From the NCBI RefSeq assembly GCF_007830265.1, contig NZ_VLKE01000001.1, positions 4,898,001 through 4,962,000 of the forward strand: DNA of 64,000 nucleotides, in the 5' to 3' direction. This document shows positions 33,004 to 44,916 of this stretch, in pieces. Positions within the stretch are counted from its first letter, which is position 1; the number at the start of each line of letters is the position of its first letter. The position numbers and the translations under genes are program-made. The notes under the pieces were generated by a model. That model saw nothing but the letters and a program-made list of their open reading frames with translations, searched no databases and had not been told where the DNA came from. Origin of the DNA: Micromonospora olivasterospora. Lineage in GTDB: Bacteria; Actinomycetota; Actinomycetes; Mycobacteriales; Micromonosporaceae.

Positions 33004-34467
33004 CCGGCTGCGTCGCTGGCTGGCCGGCCGCTCGCTGCGTACCCGGCTGGTGGCCGCCGTGGTGGCGCTGCTCGCGCTGGTCACCGTCGCGATCGGCGGG
33101 CTGACCACCGTGGCCCTGCGGCACTTCCTGGTCGGCCGGGTCGACGCACAGCTCACCGCCGGCGACCGGCTCGATCGCTGGCGCGGCGACCGGCCGCGCG
33201 GCGCGCCCCTGCCGTCCCGCGACATCGAGCCGCCGCCCGGATACCCGCCCGGGTCGATCGCCGTGCGGCTGGTCGACGGCCGGGTCGACGAGGCGCGGAT
33301 CCGCACCTCGACCGGCCCGACCGAGGCCCTCGCGACCGACACCGCCGCCCCGCTGGCCCGGCTGCCCGCGGACGGCCAGCCCCGCACGGTGGACCTCGAC
33401 GCGCAGGGCGACTACCGGGCCGTGGCCCGTCCGGCGGCCGACGGCGCGGTGCTGGTCTTCGCGCTGCCGCTGAACGAGGTGGAGGAGACCCTCTGGGCGG
33501 TGGTGCTCGCCCAGGCCGGGGTCGCCGGCGCCGGCCTGCTCGTCGCCGGCGCCCTGGGCGCGCTGATCATCCAGGCCACGCTGCGCCCGCTGCGCCGCGT
33601 CGCCGCCACCGCCACCCGGGTCACCGAGCTGCCCCTGGACCGGGGCGAGGTGGCCCTGTCGGTGCGGGTGCCGGCCGCCGACACCGACCCGCGCACCGAG
33701 GTCGGCCAGGTCGGCGGCGCGCTCAACCGGATGCTCGGGCACGTCGCCGCCGCGCTCGCCGCCCGCCAGGCCAGCGAGACCCGGGTACGCCAGTTCGTCG
33801 CCGACGCCAGCCACGAGCTGCGTACGCCGCTGGCCGCGATCCGCGGGTACGCCGAGGTGGCCCGGCGCGGCCGCGACCGGGTCCCGCCCGACGTGGCGCA
33901 CGCGCTGCGCCGGGTGGAGTCGGAGAGCACCCGGATGACCAGCCTCGTCGACGACCTGCTGCTGCTCGCCCGGCTGGACTCCGGCCGCCCCCTCGCCGTG
34001 GAGCCGGTGGACCTGACCGCCCTCGTCGTCGACGCGGTCAGCGACGCGCACGTCGCCGGCCCCGAGCACCGCTGGCAGCTCGACCTGCCCGAGGCGGAAC
34101 TGGTCGTGCCGGGCGACGCCGCCCGGCTGCACCAGGTGGTGGCGAACCTGCTGGCCAACGCGCGGGTGCACACCCCGCCGGGGACGACGGTCACCACCCG
34201 GCTCGCGGCCGTGCCCGGCGGGGTCGCGCTCAGCGTCGCCGACGGCGGCCCCGGCATCCCCGCCGAGCTGCAGGGCGAGGTCTTCGAGCGGTTCGCCCGC
34301 GGGGACAGCTCCCGCTCGCGGGCGCACGGCAGTACGGGCCTCGGGCTGGCCATCGTGGCGGCCGTGGTGGAGGCGCACCACGGCCGGGTCGAGGTGACGA
34401 GCCGGCCGGCCGGACGGTGTTCACGGTGCGGCTGCCGGCGGCCACGGAGCCCACAGGTACCCGGTGA
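32981..34467 (+). CDS. Sensor histidine kinase, C-terminus frameshifted
   Basis: ATG 32981 lies inside the end of the regulator gene. The protein has TM1 (about 21-45), an extracytoplasmic domain, TM2 (173-198), HAMP, and the H-box FVADASHELRTPLAAIRGYA with H278. The N-box QVVANLLANARVHTP near 389, the G-box DGGPGIP at 421-427 and GLGLAIVA near 453 complete the kinase. After VEVTSRP (about residue 475, base 34410) the expected GRTVFTVRLPAATEPTGTR appears one frame back and stops at 34467. As written, the frame instead runs on without function to 35029. Only the last beta strand is affected. Confidence 0.85.
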
Positions 34468-34526
34468 TCATGGGGTTGGCGGCGGTACCGCGCCTCGCGG
34501 CGGCCGTCAACTCCATGATCGTCGGG

Positions 34527-34570
34527 GGCGCCGCGTTCGGGGGCGCCGCGTTCGGGGCGCCGCGTTCGGG
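34527..34570. repeat. Three tandem copies of a 14-15-bp unit
   Basis: GGCGCCGCGTTCGGG begins at 34527, 34542 and 34556 (the third overlapping by one base). It lies in the 151-base gap between the kinase and the AraC-type gene; nothing else is seen there apart from a possible promoter. Confidence 0.75.
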
Positions 34571-34618
34571 GCCGCGGGGGCAGGGGGCGCCGAGCTCGGG
34601 GCGGGGCAGGGTGGGGCC

Positions 34619-35100
34619 GTGTACCGGGAGTGGGCCAGCCGCGCGGTCGGCGGGCGGTCGGGTGGGAGAGCGTCAGCGCCGGCGCCGGGCCCGTCCGGGT
34701 GCTGCCCGACGGGTGCGTCGACCTGCTCTGGTCGAGCCGGCATGGGCTGCTCGTCGCTGGCCCGGACCGCACGGCGCACCTGTCGACGAGCGTGCCGGGC
34801 GAGCGCTGGGTGGGCCTGCGGCTGCCGCCCGGCACCGGGCCGGCCGTGCTCGGGGTGCCCGCGCACGAGCTGCGCGACCTGCGGGTACCGCTGGCCGACC
34901 TGTGGGGGCCGGCGGCCGCCGCGCCGGCCGAGCGGATCGGCGACGGCCGGGTCGCCGACGTCCTGGAGTCGCTGGCGCGGGACCGGCTGCGCGCGGTCGG
35001 CGGAGCCGACCCGCTCGGCGCGCGTGTGACCGCCCGGCTGGCGGCCGGGGCGCCGGTCGGCCCCTGCCCCGCCCGGCCCGGAGTGCCCCCTGGGGGCGGT
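34619..35100 (+). pseudogene. AraC-family regulator, frameshifted and lacking its DNA-binding domain
   Basis: GTG 34619 starts VYREWASRAVGG, the usual opening of AraC regulators with a DUF6597 N-terminal domain. The continuation RAVGWESVSAGAGPVRVLPD then GCVDLLWSSRHGLLVAGPD lies one frame back (shift near 34655). The sensory domain continues to about residue 145 (HELRDLRVPLADLWG, LESLARDRLRAVGGADPLGA). There the two helix-turn-helix motifs should follow, but the sequence changes to low-complexity GC and a family B palindrome starts at 35102. The DNA-binding half is lost, so the gene cannot work as an activator. Confidence 0.68.
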
Positions 35101-35101
35101 C

Positions 35102-35155
35102 GATCAAGAGCTTTCTGTCTGCCGGGCGCCCGATCCTGACGCAAACCTCTTGATC
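35102..35155. repeat. Dispersed palindromic repeat, family B, copy 3
   Basis: GATCAAGAGCTTTCTGTC (35102-35119) faces GACGCAAACCTCTTGATC (35138-35155); the arms have diverged from copies 1 and 2 at three to four positions each. It sits at the point where the AraC-type gene loses its DNA-binding domain. Confidence 0.75.
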
Positions 35156-35160
35156 GACGG

Positions 35161-35263
35161 CGTCGGCGGCCGGGCGGGGCGGGGCGCGGGCGGGGCGGGG
35201 CGCGGGCGGGGGCGGGGTGGGCGCGGGGATGGGGACGGGGCGGGGCGGGGGCGGGGCGGGCGG
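35161..35263. repeat. G-rich low-complexity tract
   Basis: About 100 bases of GGGGCGGGGCGCGGGCGGGG-like sequence contain more than ten runs of three to five G on the plus strand, so G-quadruplex formation is possible. It lies just after the stop of the VOC gene, which is on the opposite strand, so its RNA would be C-rich. Confidence 0.75.
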
Positions 35264-35662
35264 TCAGGTGGCGGGTAGCGGGGCGAACAGGTCCACGCCG
35301 TTGCCCTCCGGATCGTGCAGGACCGCGTACCGCTGGCCCCAGAACGCGTCCCACGGCGCGCGGTGGCCGTGGAACCCGGCATCTGTGAGCTCGGCCCAGC
35401 GGCGGTCCACCTCCGCCGGATCGGCGCAGCGGAAGGCCAGGTTGACCCGGGGGCTGCCGGTGGGCGGGGCCCAGCCCGGGTCGAAGGTGCGGACCGTTTC
35501 GACCGTGTCCCAGGCCAGTCGTACGCCCCCGTCGAGGGTGACCTCCACGTGCTGTTCGGCCTCGGCGCCCGCTGGGATGTCCAGGCCGAGCCGCCGGTAG
35601 CAGTCGAGGGTGCGGGCCAGGTCGACGACCGCCATGCCGATCAGGTCGAAGCGAGGTGTCAT
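35264..35662 (-). CDS. VOC superfamily (glyoxalase/bleomycin-resistance-like) protein
   Basis: The true start is ATG 35662 (MTPRFDLIGMAVVDLARTLD); the enormous frame upstream on this strand is a shadow. The 132-residue protein has two beta-alpha-beta-beta-beta units. LIGMAVVDLARTLDCYRRLG opens the first and RVNLAFRCADPAEVDRRWAE the second; YAVLHDPEGNGVDLF closes it. Metal ligand positions (E in EVTLDGG, E of DPEGN region) are only partly kept. VOC proteins include dioxygenases, isomerases and drug-binding proteins; the substrate is unknown. Confidence 0.9.
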   Translation of the reverse strand: MTPRFDLIGMAVVDLARTLDCYRRLGLDIPAGAEAEQHVEVTLDGGVRLAWDTVETVRTFDPGWAPPTGSPRVNLAFRCADPAEVDRRWAELTDAGFHGHRAPWDAFWGQRYAVLHDPEGNGVDLFAPLPAT

Positions 35663-35862
35663 GCCCGGACCGTACGGCGGGGCCCGCCGGGGCGTCTTGA
35701 ACGAAACGGACGCGGACCGGGTGATCCGTGTGGCCCACGCGGGAGGGCCGGGCGGCGTACGGTGGCAAAGAGACAAGTCCGGCGTTCCTGTGCGAAACGC
35801 CCCAGCGTGACGCGCCCGGGTGGCCGGTCCCACACGACGGCGAGGGGAAGGAAACGGCCGTG

Positions 35863-36009
35863 ATGCACCTGGCCTACCTGGACGCGGGATCCGGCAGCCT
35901 GATCGTGCAGGCGGTGGTCGGCGGGGCGGCCGGCGCGGCGGTGGCCGCCAAGCTCTACTGGCGCCGGCTGACGGCCCGGTTCCGCCGGCAGCCCACCGAC
36001 CGGCCCTGA
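35863..36009 (+). CDS. Small conserved-looking membrane protein (48 residues)
   Basis: ATG 35863 starts MHLAYLDAGSGSLIVQAVVG. One hydrophobic helix (IVQAVVGGAAGAAVAAKLYW, residues 14-33) is followed by a basic tail LTARFRRQPTDRP. GGAAGG lies 11 bases upstream. The LDxGSGSL...KLYWRR pattern looks like a family of small proteins found before sulfatase-like glycan genes in actinobacteria. Here it is 13 bases before a methyltransferase gene. It is probably a small membrane adaptor. Confidence 0.75.
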   Translation: MHLAYLDAGSGSLIVQAVVGGAAGAAVAAKLYWRRLTARFRRQPTDRP

Positions 36010-36022
36010 CCGGGCGCGCCGG

Positions 36023-37453
36023 ATGACCGTCCCCGACATTGACGTCCGGGTCGAACCGGGCTCGTTCCGCGACCCCGACAACCGGGTCTTCTACACCGAT
36101 GGCGAGGTGCTGCGGGGCCTGCGCGCCCGGGCGGCCGAGCAGTGGCAGGCGTTGGCCGCCAGCGCCTTCTTCCCGCCCCTGCTCGCCACGGGTAAGGTGT
36201 GCGGCACCGAGCCGGTCGAGCCGGCCGCGTTTCCCGCCCCGGACGGCACGCTGTGGGCGGCCGTGCTGCGCCACGAACGTATCCCGTTCGTCTCCCACCC
36301 GTACGAGTGGTCGTTCGGCATGCTGCGGGACGCGGCGCTGCTGCACCTGGAGATCCTGCGCGCGGCGCTGCCGGCCGGCTTCACCACCAAGGACGGGTCG
36401 GCCTACAACCTGCAGTGGCGCGGCGCCCGGCCGGTGTTCATCGACGTCGGCTCGTTCGAGCCCGCCCGCGACGGCGAGCCGTGGGCCGGGTACCGGCAGT
36501 TCTGCCAGACGATGCTCTATCCGCTGCTGCTCACCGCGCACCTGGGCGTGGACTTCCAGCCCCTGCTGCGTGCCCAGGTCGACGGCATCCCGCCCGAGCA
36601 GATGCGCCGGCTGTTCGGCGGTGCCCGCCGGCTGCTGCCCGGTGTGCCCACCCACGTGCACCTGCACGGGGCGATGCAGCGGCGGCACGCCGCCGCGACC
36701 GCCAGCGACGTCCGGGCCCAGTTGCGCACGGCCGGGTACTCCCGGGAGCTGACCCTGGCCGCCGTGCGCCGCATCGAGCGGCTGGTCCGTCGGCTGCGGC
36801 CCCGCGCCGCCCGCACCCACTGGGCCGACTACCAGCGCACCTGCACCTACTCCGGCCGCGACCGGGCGACCAAGGAACGGTTCGTCGAGGCGGCGCTGAC
36901 CGCCGGCCCGCGTCCCGGCCTGGTGCTCGACCTCGGCGCCAACGACGGCTGGTACGCCCGGATGGCCGCCCGGCACGCCCGCTACGTCGTCGCCGTCGAG
37001 CAGGACCCGGCCGTGGTCGACGAGTTGTACGCGACGCTTCGCGGCACGCACGAGCGGCGGGTGTTGCCACTGGTGATGGACCTGGCCGACCCGTCGCCCG
37101 GCGGCGGCTGGCGCGGGGTCGAGCGGGCCGGCTTCGCCGCCCGGGCGCGCGCCGACCTGGTGCTGGCCCTGGCGGTGGTCCACCACCTGGCGATCGGGCG
37201 CAACGTGCCGCTGGCCGAGGTGGTCGACCAGTTCGCCACCGCCTGCGCGCCGGGCGGCCGGCTGGTGGTCGAGTTCGTCCACCCCGACGATCCGATGGCC
37301 CAGCGCCTGCTGGCCAACAAGCCGGCCGGTCTCTTCGGCGACTACCGCCCGGAGGAGTTCGCGCGGCTGCTCGCCGCCCGGTGCCGGATCGAGCGGCGGG
37401 TCGAGCTGCCCTGCGGCACCCGGACGCTGTACCAGGCGGTGGTGGGTGGCTGA
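36023..37453 (+). CDS. Large class I SAM-dependent methyltransferase (NoeA-like)
   Basis: The 476-residue protein has an N-terminal domain of about 270 residues (FRDPDNRVFYTDGEVLRGLR; HERIPFVSHPYEWSFGMLRD; TTKDGSAYNLQWRGARPVFI) and a C-terminal methyltransferase fold. LVLDLGANDGWYARMAARHA near residue 298 is motif I, VVAVEQDP motif II, ADLVLALAVVHHLAIGRNVP motif IV and PGGRLVVEFVHPDD the following strand. The first domain resembles nodulation-type NoeA proteins. It lies between a small membrane protein and a membrane sulfatase-like protein, and its stop overlaps the next start by 8 bases. It probably methylates a surface glycan or its precursor. Confidence 0.85.
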   Translation: MTVPDIDVRVEPGSFRDPDNRVFYTDGEVLRGLRARAAEQWQALAASAFFPPLLATGKVCGTEPVEPAAFPAPDGTLWAAVLRHERIPFVSHPYEWSFGMLRDAALLHLEILRAALPAGFTTKDGSAYNLQWRGARPVFIDVGSFEPARDGEPWAGYRQFCQTMLYPLLLTAHLGVDFQPLLRAQVDGIPPEQMRRLFGGARRLLPGVPTHVHLHGAMQRRHAAATASDVRAQLRTAGYSRELTLAAVRRIERLVRRLRPRAARTHWADYQRTCTYSGRDRATKERFVEAALTAGPRPGLVLDLGANDGWYARMAARHARYVVAVEQDPAVVDELYATLRGTHERRVLPLVMDLADPSPGGGWRGVERAGFAARARADLVLALAVVHHLAIGRNVPLAEVVDQFATACAPGGRLVVEFVHPDDPMAQRLLANKPAGLFGDYRPEEFARLLAARCRIERRVELPCGTRTLYQAVVGG

Positions 37454-39484
37454 GCTGACCCTCGCGCCCCCGGCGCCGCCGGCCGCCGGGTCCGCCCCGG
37501 CCCGCCCTGGTGGCGGGCCGAGCTGCCCCGGCTGCTGGAGATCGTCGCGCTGGTCGGGCTGGTCGTCACCCAGCCGGTGCTCGACGTGCTCGGCCGCAGC
37601 CCCGACTTCTTCCTGTTCCACCGGGCCACCCAGGCCGAGATCCTGGCGCTGGTGGCGCTGGTCGCCCTGGCGCCGACCCTGCCGCTCGCCCTGCTCGGCG
37701 CGGCGAGTCGGCTGGCCGGGCGGGTCGTCCGGGCGGCGGTGCACACCGGGTTGGTGGGCCTGCTGTTCGCCGCCCTCGCCGTCCAGGCGGGGCGCCAGGC
37801 GACGCCGCTGCGGGGCGTACCGCTGCTGGTGGCGGCGGGGGTGGTCGGGGCGGTCGGCGCGGCGGCGCATCGTCGGTGGCGCGGGCCGGGCCGGGTGCTG
37901 CGGGTGGCCGCGGCCGGGCCGCTGGTCTTCGTGGCGTTGTTCCTGTTCGCCTCCCCGGCATCGGCGGTGGTGCTGCCGCGCGGGGACGCCGGCGCGGGCG
38001 GGGTGGCGGGGCCGGGGGAGCACCCGCCGGTGGTCATGCTGATCCTCGACGAGCTGCCGCTGGTCTCCCTCCTCGGCCCGGACGGCCGGATCGACGCGAC
38101 CCGTTACCCGCACTTCGCGGAGCTGGCCGCGGGCTCCACCTGGTACCGCAACGCGACCGGGGTCAGCGGCTGGACGCCGTACGCGCTGCCGGCCATGCTC
38201 ACCGGCCGGTACCCCGCGCGGCCCGTCGCGCCGCACTACTCGCAGTACCCCGACAACCTGTTCACCGCCCTCGGCGGCCTGTACGACGTCCACGCCGAGG
38301 AGAGCATCACCCGGCTCTGCCCGCCCAGCCGCTGCGACCAGCCGGCCAGTCCGGCGCAGGGGCTCGGCACCCTGGTCCGGGAGAGCGGCAGGCTGCTGCG
38401 CCAGCTCGCCGCCCCGGTGGACAGCCGGATCGACCCGGAGGAGTCCTACCGCGAGCTGACCGCCGCCGAGGCCGGCCTGGACGCCGCCGAGCCGACGCCG
38501 GCCGACCCGAAGTTCCGCTGGGCCAACCTGAACGACAACCAGCCGGCCCGGTTCACCACGTTCCTCGCCGGGCTGCGCCCGAGCGACCGGCCCGCCCTGC
38601 ACTTCCTGCACCTGCTGATGCCGCACCCGCCGTGGGCGTACCTGCCGTCCGGGGCCCGGTACGACGCCCCGCAGGACCTGCCGAACGACGGGGACGGCTG
38701 GGTGGAGCTGGCCCGGCAGCGGCACCTGGCGCAGCTCGCCTACACCGACCGGCTGATCGGCGAGACGCTGCGCACCATGCGCGCCACCGGCCTGTACGAC
38801 AGGGCCCTGCTGGTGGTCACCGCCGACCACGGGGTCAGCTTCGCCAAGGGCTTCCAGGGTCGGGGGATGGACGCCATCCGGGCGGCGGCCGGGGAGGTGG
38901 CCTGGGTGCCGATGTTCGTCAAGGAACCGGGCCAACGGGCCGGCCGGGTCGACGACCGCAACTGGGAGCACGTCGACCTGCTGCCCACCGTCGCCGACGC
39001 CGCCGGGGTGCGCATTCCCTGGCACGTCGACGGGCGCTCCGCCCGGCAGCCCCCGCGTGAGCGCGCCGACAAGCGGTTCTACGACCGCCCCGGCGAGCCG
39101 GTCGCCTTCCCGGGCGGGGTGCCCGCCCCGCCGCCGGCGCCGCGGCCGCCCGCGCTGGTCGGCGCGGCCGTGGGGGAGCGGCCGGGCGGCGGCACCGCCC
39201 GGGTGGCCGACCTCGCCGCGTTCCGCGCCGTCGATCCGGCGAGCGGCGAGCTGCCCGCCCTGGTCTGGGGCACGGTCCCGCCGGACGTCCCCGACGGCAC
39301 GCTGCTCGCCGTGGCGGTCAACGGCCGGGTCGGGGCCGTCGTGCCGGTGGTGCCGCGCGACCCCGGCGGCCGCCGCTTCGCCGCGCTGCTGACCGACGAC
39401 TCCCTGTTCCGTGCCGGTGACAACCGGCTGGACGTCTACCGGGTCGCCGCCGGCGGCGAGCTGCGCCACCTGAGTCTTTCCTGA
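37446..39484 (+). CDS. Membrane sulfatase/alkaline-phosphatase-superfamily protein, N-terminus frameshifted
   Basis: GTG 37446 overlaps the methyltransferase stop and starts VAELTLAPPAPPAAG; the continuation PWWRAELPRLLEIVALVGLV is one frame back (shift near 37505), and the frame is then open to 39484. Four to five membrane helices (about residues 30-175) precede a large outer domain. VVMLILDELPLVSLLG carries the metal-binding aspartate, SGWTPYALPAMLTGRYP the nucleophile region, PHPPWAYLPSG and LLVVTADHGVSF the second metal site, and HVDLLPTVADAAGV the tail. The layout resembles LTA-synthase/sulfatase-like phosphotransferases acting on envelope polymers. If the shift is an assembly error, the protein has about 679 residues. 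Confidence 0.82.
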
Positions 39485-39717
39485 GAGTTTCGGCTGGTGG
39501 TGGGCTGCTGACGCCTCGTACGCGACCCGGAACCCTTTGTAGTGGTTCGCCCCGTTTCCTCGCCTCGTCCGGCCGGCGTGGTTTCCCCAGGTGCTGGTCG
39601 GGAATCGGGTGACGCATACCTCACCGCCGAACCACGGCGGGCGGTGTCCCCGCAACCGTGTTTACGGTGAAGCGAAGGCAATTTCAAAGTAGATCTGCCG
39701 GCGAAGCGAGGAACCAC

Positions 39718-41001
<1,284 letters not shown>

Positions 41002-41022
41002 CCGCAGCTTCCACGACGACGG

Positions 41023-41056
41023 CGGGCCGCCCACCCCGTGCGGGGTGGGCGGCCCG
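41023..41056. terminator. Perfect 15-bp hairpin between convergent genes
   Basis: CGGGCCGCCCACCCC (41023-41037) and GGGGTGGGCGGCCCG (41042-41056) pair perfectly across a GTGC tetraloop. The hairpin ends the citrate synthase transcript and probably also the convergent GT4 transcript. Confidence 0.88.
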
Positions 41057-41085
41057 TTCGCGTGTCCCGCCCGGTCGGCCCTTCC

Positions 41086-42488
41086 TCACCGCAGGCCCGC
41101 GGCGGCCAGCAGGTTGCCCTCGGCGATCCGCGGCGCGGCGTGGCCGTCGGCCATCCGCCGGGCGGCCCGCTCGGCGGTGAACGCCGGCGTCGTCGCGATC
41201 GCCGCCGCGTACCCCGCTGCGGTGCGCTGCGCGATCGACGCCCAGCCGTACCGCTGGTGCACCAGCGCGCGGGCCCGCCGGGCCAGCGCGCGGGCGCGGT
41301 CGGTGTCCGACAGCAGCGCGTGCACCGCCTCGGCCAGCCCGTCCGGGTCCTGCGGCGCGAACGTCATCCCGGTGACGCCCGGCTCCACGATCTCGGCGAG
41401 CCCGCCGGTGGCGGCGACGGCCAGGGGCGCGCCGGCCGCCGCGCCCTCCAGGGCCACCATGCCGAACGGCTCGTAGATGCTCGGCACCGCGAAGCAGTCC
41501 GAGGCGGCCATCACCGCGGGCAGGTCGGTGCCGCCGAGGAAACCCGGCATGCTGACCGCGCCGCCGAGGCCGAGCCGGCGCACGTCGGCCTCCAGCTCCG
41601 GCTTGTACGGCCCGTCGCCGACGATCACCGCGCGCAGCCCCGGGTGCCGCTCGCGCAGCCGGGGCAGCCCGGCGAGCAGGTGCTGCACCCCCTTCTCGTA
41701 GACCAGCCGGCCGGCGAACGTGACGAGGGGACCGTCGCCGGCGAACCGGGCCCGGGCGGAGGTCACCGCCGCGGCCGGGACGCGCCAGCGTTGCGACTCC
41801 ACGCCGTTGGGCACCACGTCGACCCGTGCCGTCGGCACGCCGAACAGCGCCGTCACCTCGTCGCGCATGTAGCCGGAGCAGACGATCACCCGGTTGGACT
41901 CGGTGCTGAGCCAGTGTTCGACGCCGTGGATGGTGCGGTTCATCTCGTCGGGGAGCCAGCCCTGGTGTCGGCCGGCTTCGGTGGCGTGGATGGTGGTGAC
42001 GAGGGGGAGGTCGAGGTGGTCGCGCAGGGTGATGGCGGTGTGGGCGACGAGCCAGTCGTGGGCGTGGATGACGTCGTAGGTGTCGGCTTCGGTGGCGCGG
42101 AGGGCGGTGCGGGTGAGGGTGTGGTTGAAGGCCATGGTCCAGGCGAGGAGGCTGGGGGTGGCGAGGGGGAAGGCGACGGGGTCTTCGGGGGCGCGGAGGA
42201 TGCGGACGCCGTCGGCGTATTCCTCGAGGGGTGCGCCGGGGCGTGGCGGGTGATGACGGTGACGTGGTGGCCGGCGGCGGCGAGGGCGACGGAGAGGGCG
42301 TGGACGTGGCGGCCGAGGCCGCCGACGAGCACCGGCGGGTACTCCCAGGACAGCATCAGGATGCGCTGGGGCCCCGGCGCCGGGCCGGAGCCGGCGGGCT
42401 GCGGGATCGAGGGCCGCGAGGTGGGTACCGGCCGGCAGGCCCGGTCGGTGGCGGTGGCGGTGGGCTCGCCGGACCGCGGGGTGCTCAC
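41086..42488 (-). pseudogene. GT4 glycogen-synthase-like glycosyltransferase, frameshifted
   Basis: GTG 42488 starts VSTPRSGEPT; after a linker the enzyme begins RILMLSWEYPPVLVGGLGRH, the ADP-sugar-binding opening of GT4 glycogen synthases. The frame breaks after VITRHAP near 42240. One frame back it reads GAPLEEYADGVRILRAPEDP and continues MAFNHTLTRTALRATEADTY, IHAHDWLVAHTAITLRDHLD, GRLVYEKGVQHLLAGLP, and the donor-site ASDCFAVPSIYEPFGMVALE. With one missing base restored it is a complete protein of about 468 residues. It is divergent from glgX, so a role in building the alpha-glucan later trimmed by GlgX is likely. Confidence 0.82.
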
Positions 42489-42796
42489 ATCAAACTCCGT
42501 CCATGCAGGGTGGGGCGCGCCGACAGCAGCGGCGGCGGTAACGGGAAACGGTGGGGACGACCGAGGGCCGGGTGGGCCGGGCGCGGACGCCCGCATCAAG
42601 GAAAGGGCATCCGGGGCGGAAACGCATCTCGAGGGAGCCGCCCGTGGCCGAAGACACCCGAACATCCGATCGGGGTCAGGTGGGCGGATCTGGTGATGGT
42701 CCGAACGGGTGGATTGGGCCGACGGTCGGCTGGGCAATAGCGGCGTGCGCGCCGGCGGCCCCCGTCCGGGCGCTCCTCATCGCGCGAAGGAGCAAC
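42489..42796. other. 308-base divergent promoter region
   Basis: It separates the GT4 gene (-) from glgX (+) and must hold both promoters. An A/G-rich patch lies at 42590-42640. I see no gene, strong hairpin or clear operator. Confidence 0.5.
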
Positions 42797-44914
<2,118 letters not shown>

Positions 44915-44916
44915 CC

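Noticed and set aside
34464..35029. Extension of the histidine kinase to 35029
   Set aside because: The extra residues are arginine/glycine-rich and overlap an AraC-type gene in other frames; the normal C-terminus lies one frame back and stops at 34467.
35264..39655. Minus-strand frame of 1463 codons
   Set aside because: Only its last 132 residues (VOC protein) are real. The rest is antisense to the methyltransferase, sulfatase-like and other genes with low-complexity R/G/A/P composition.
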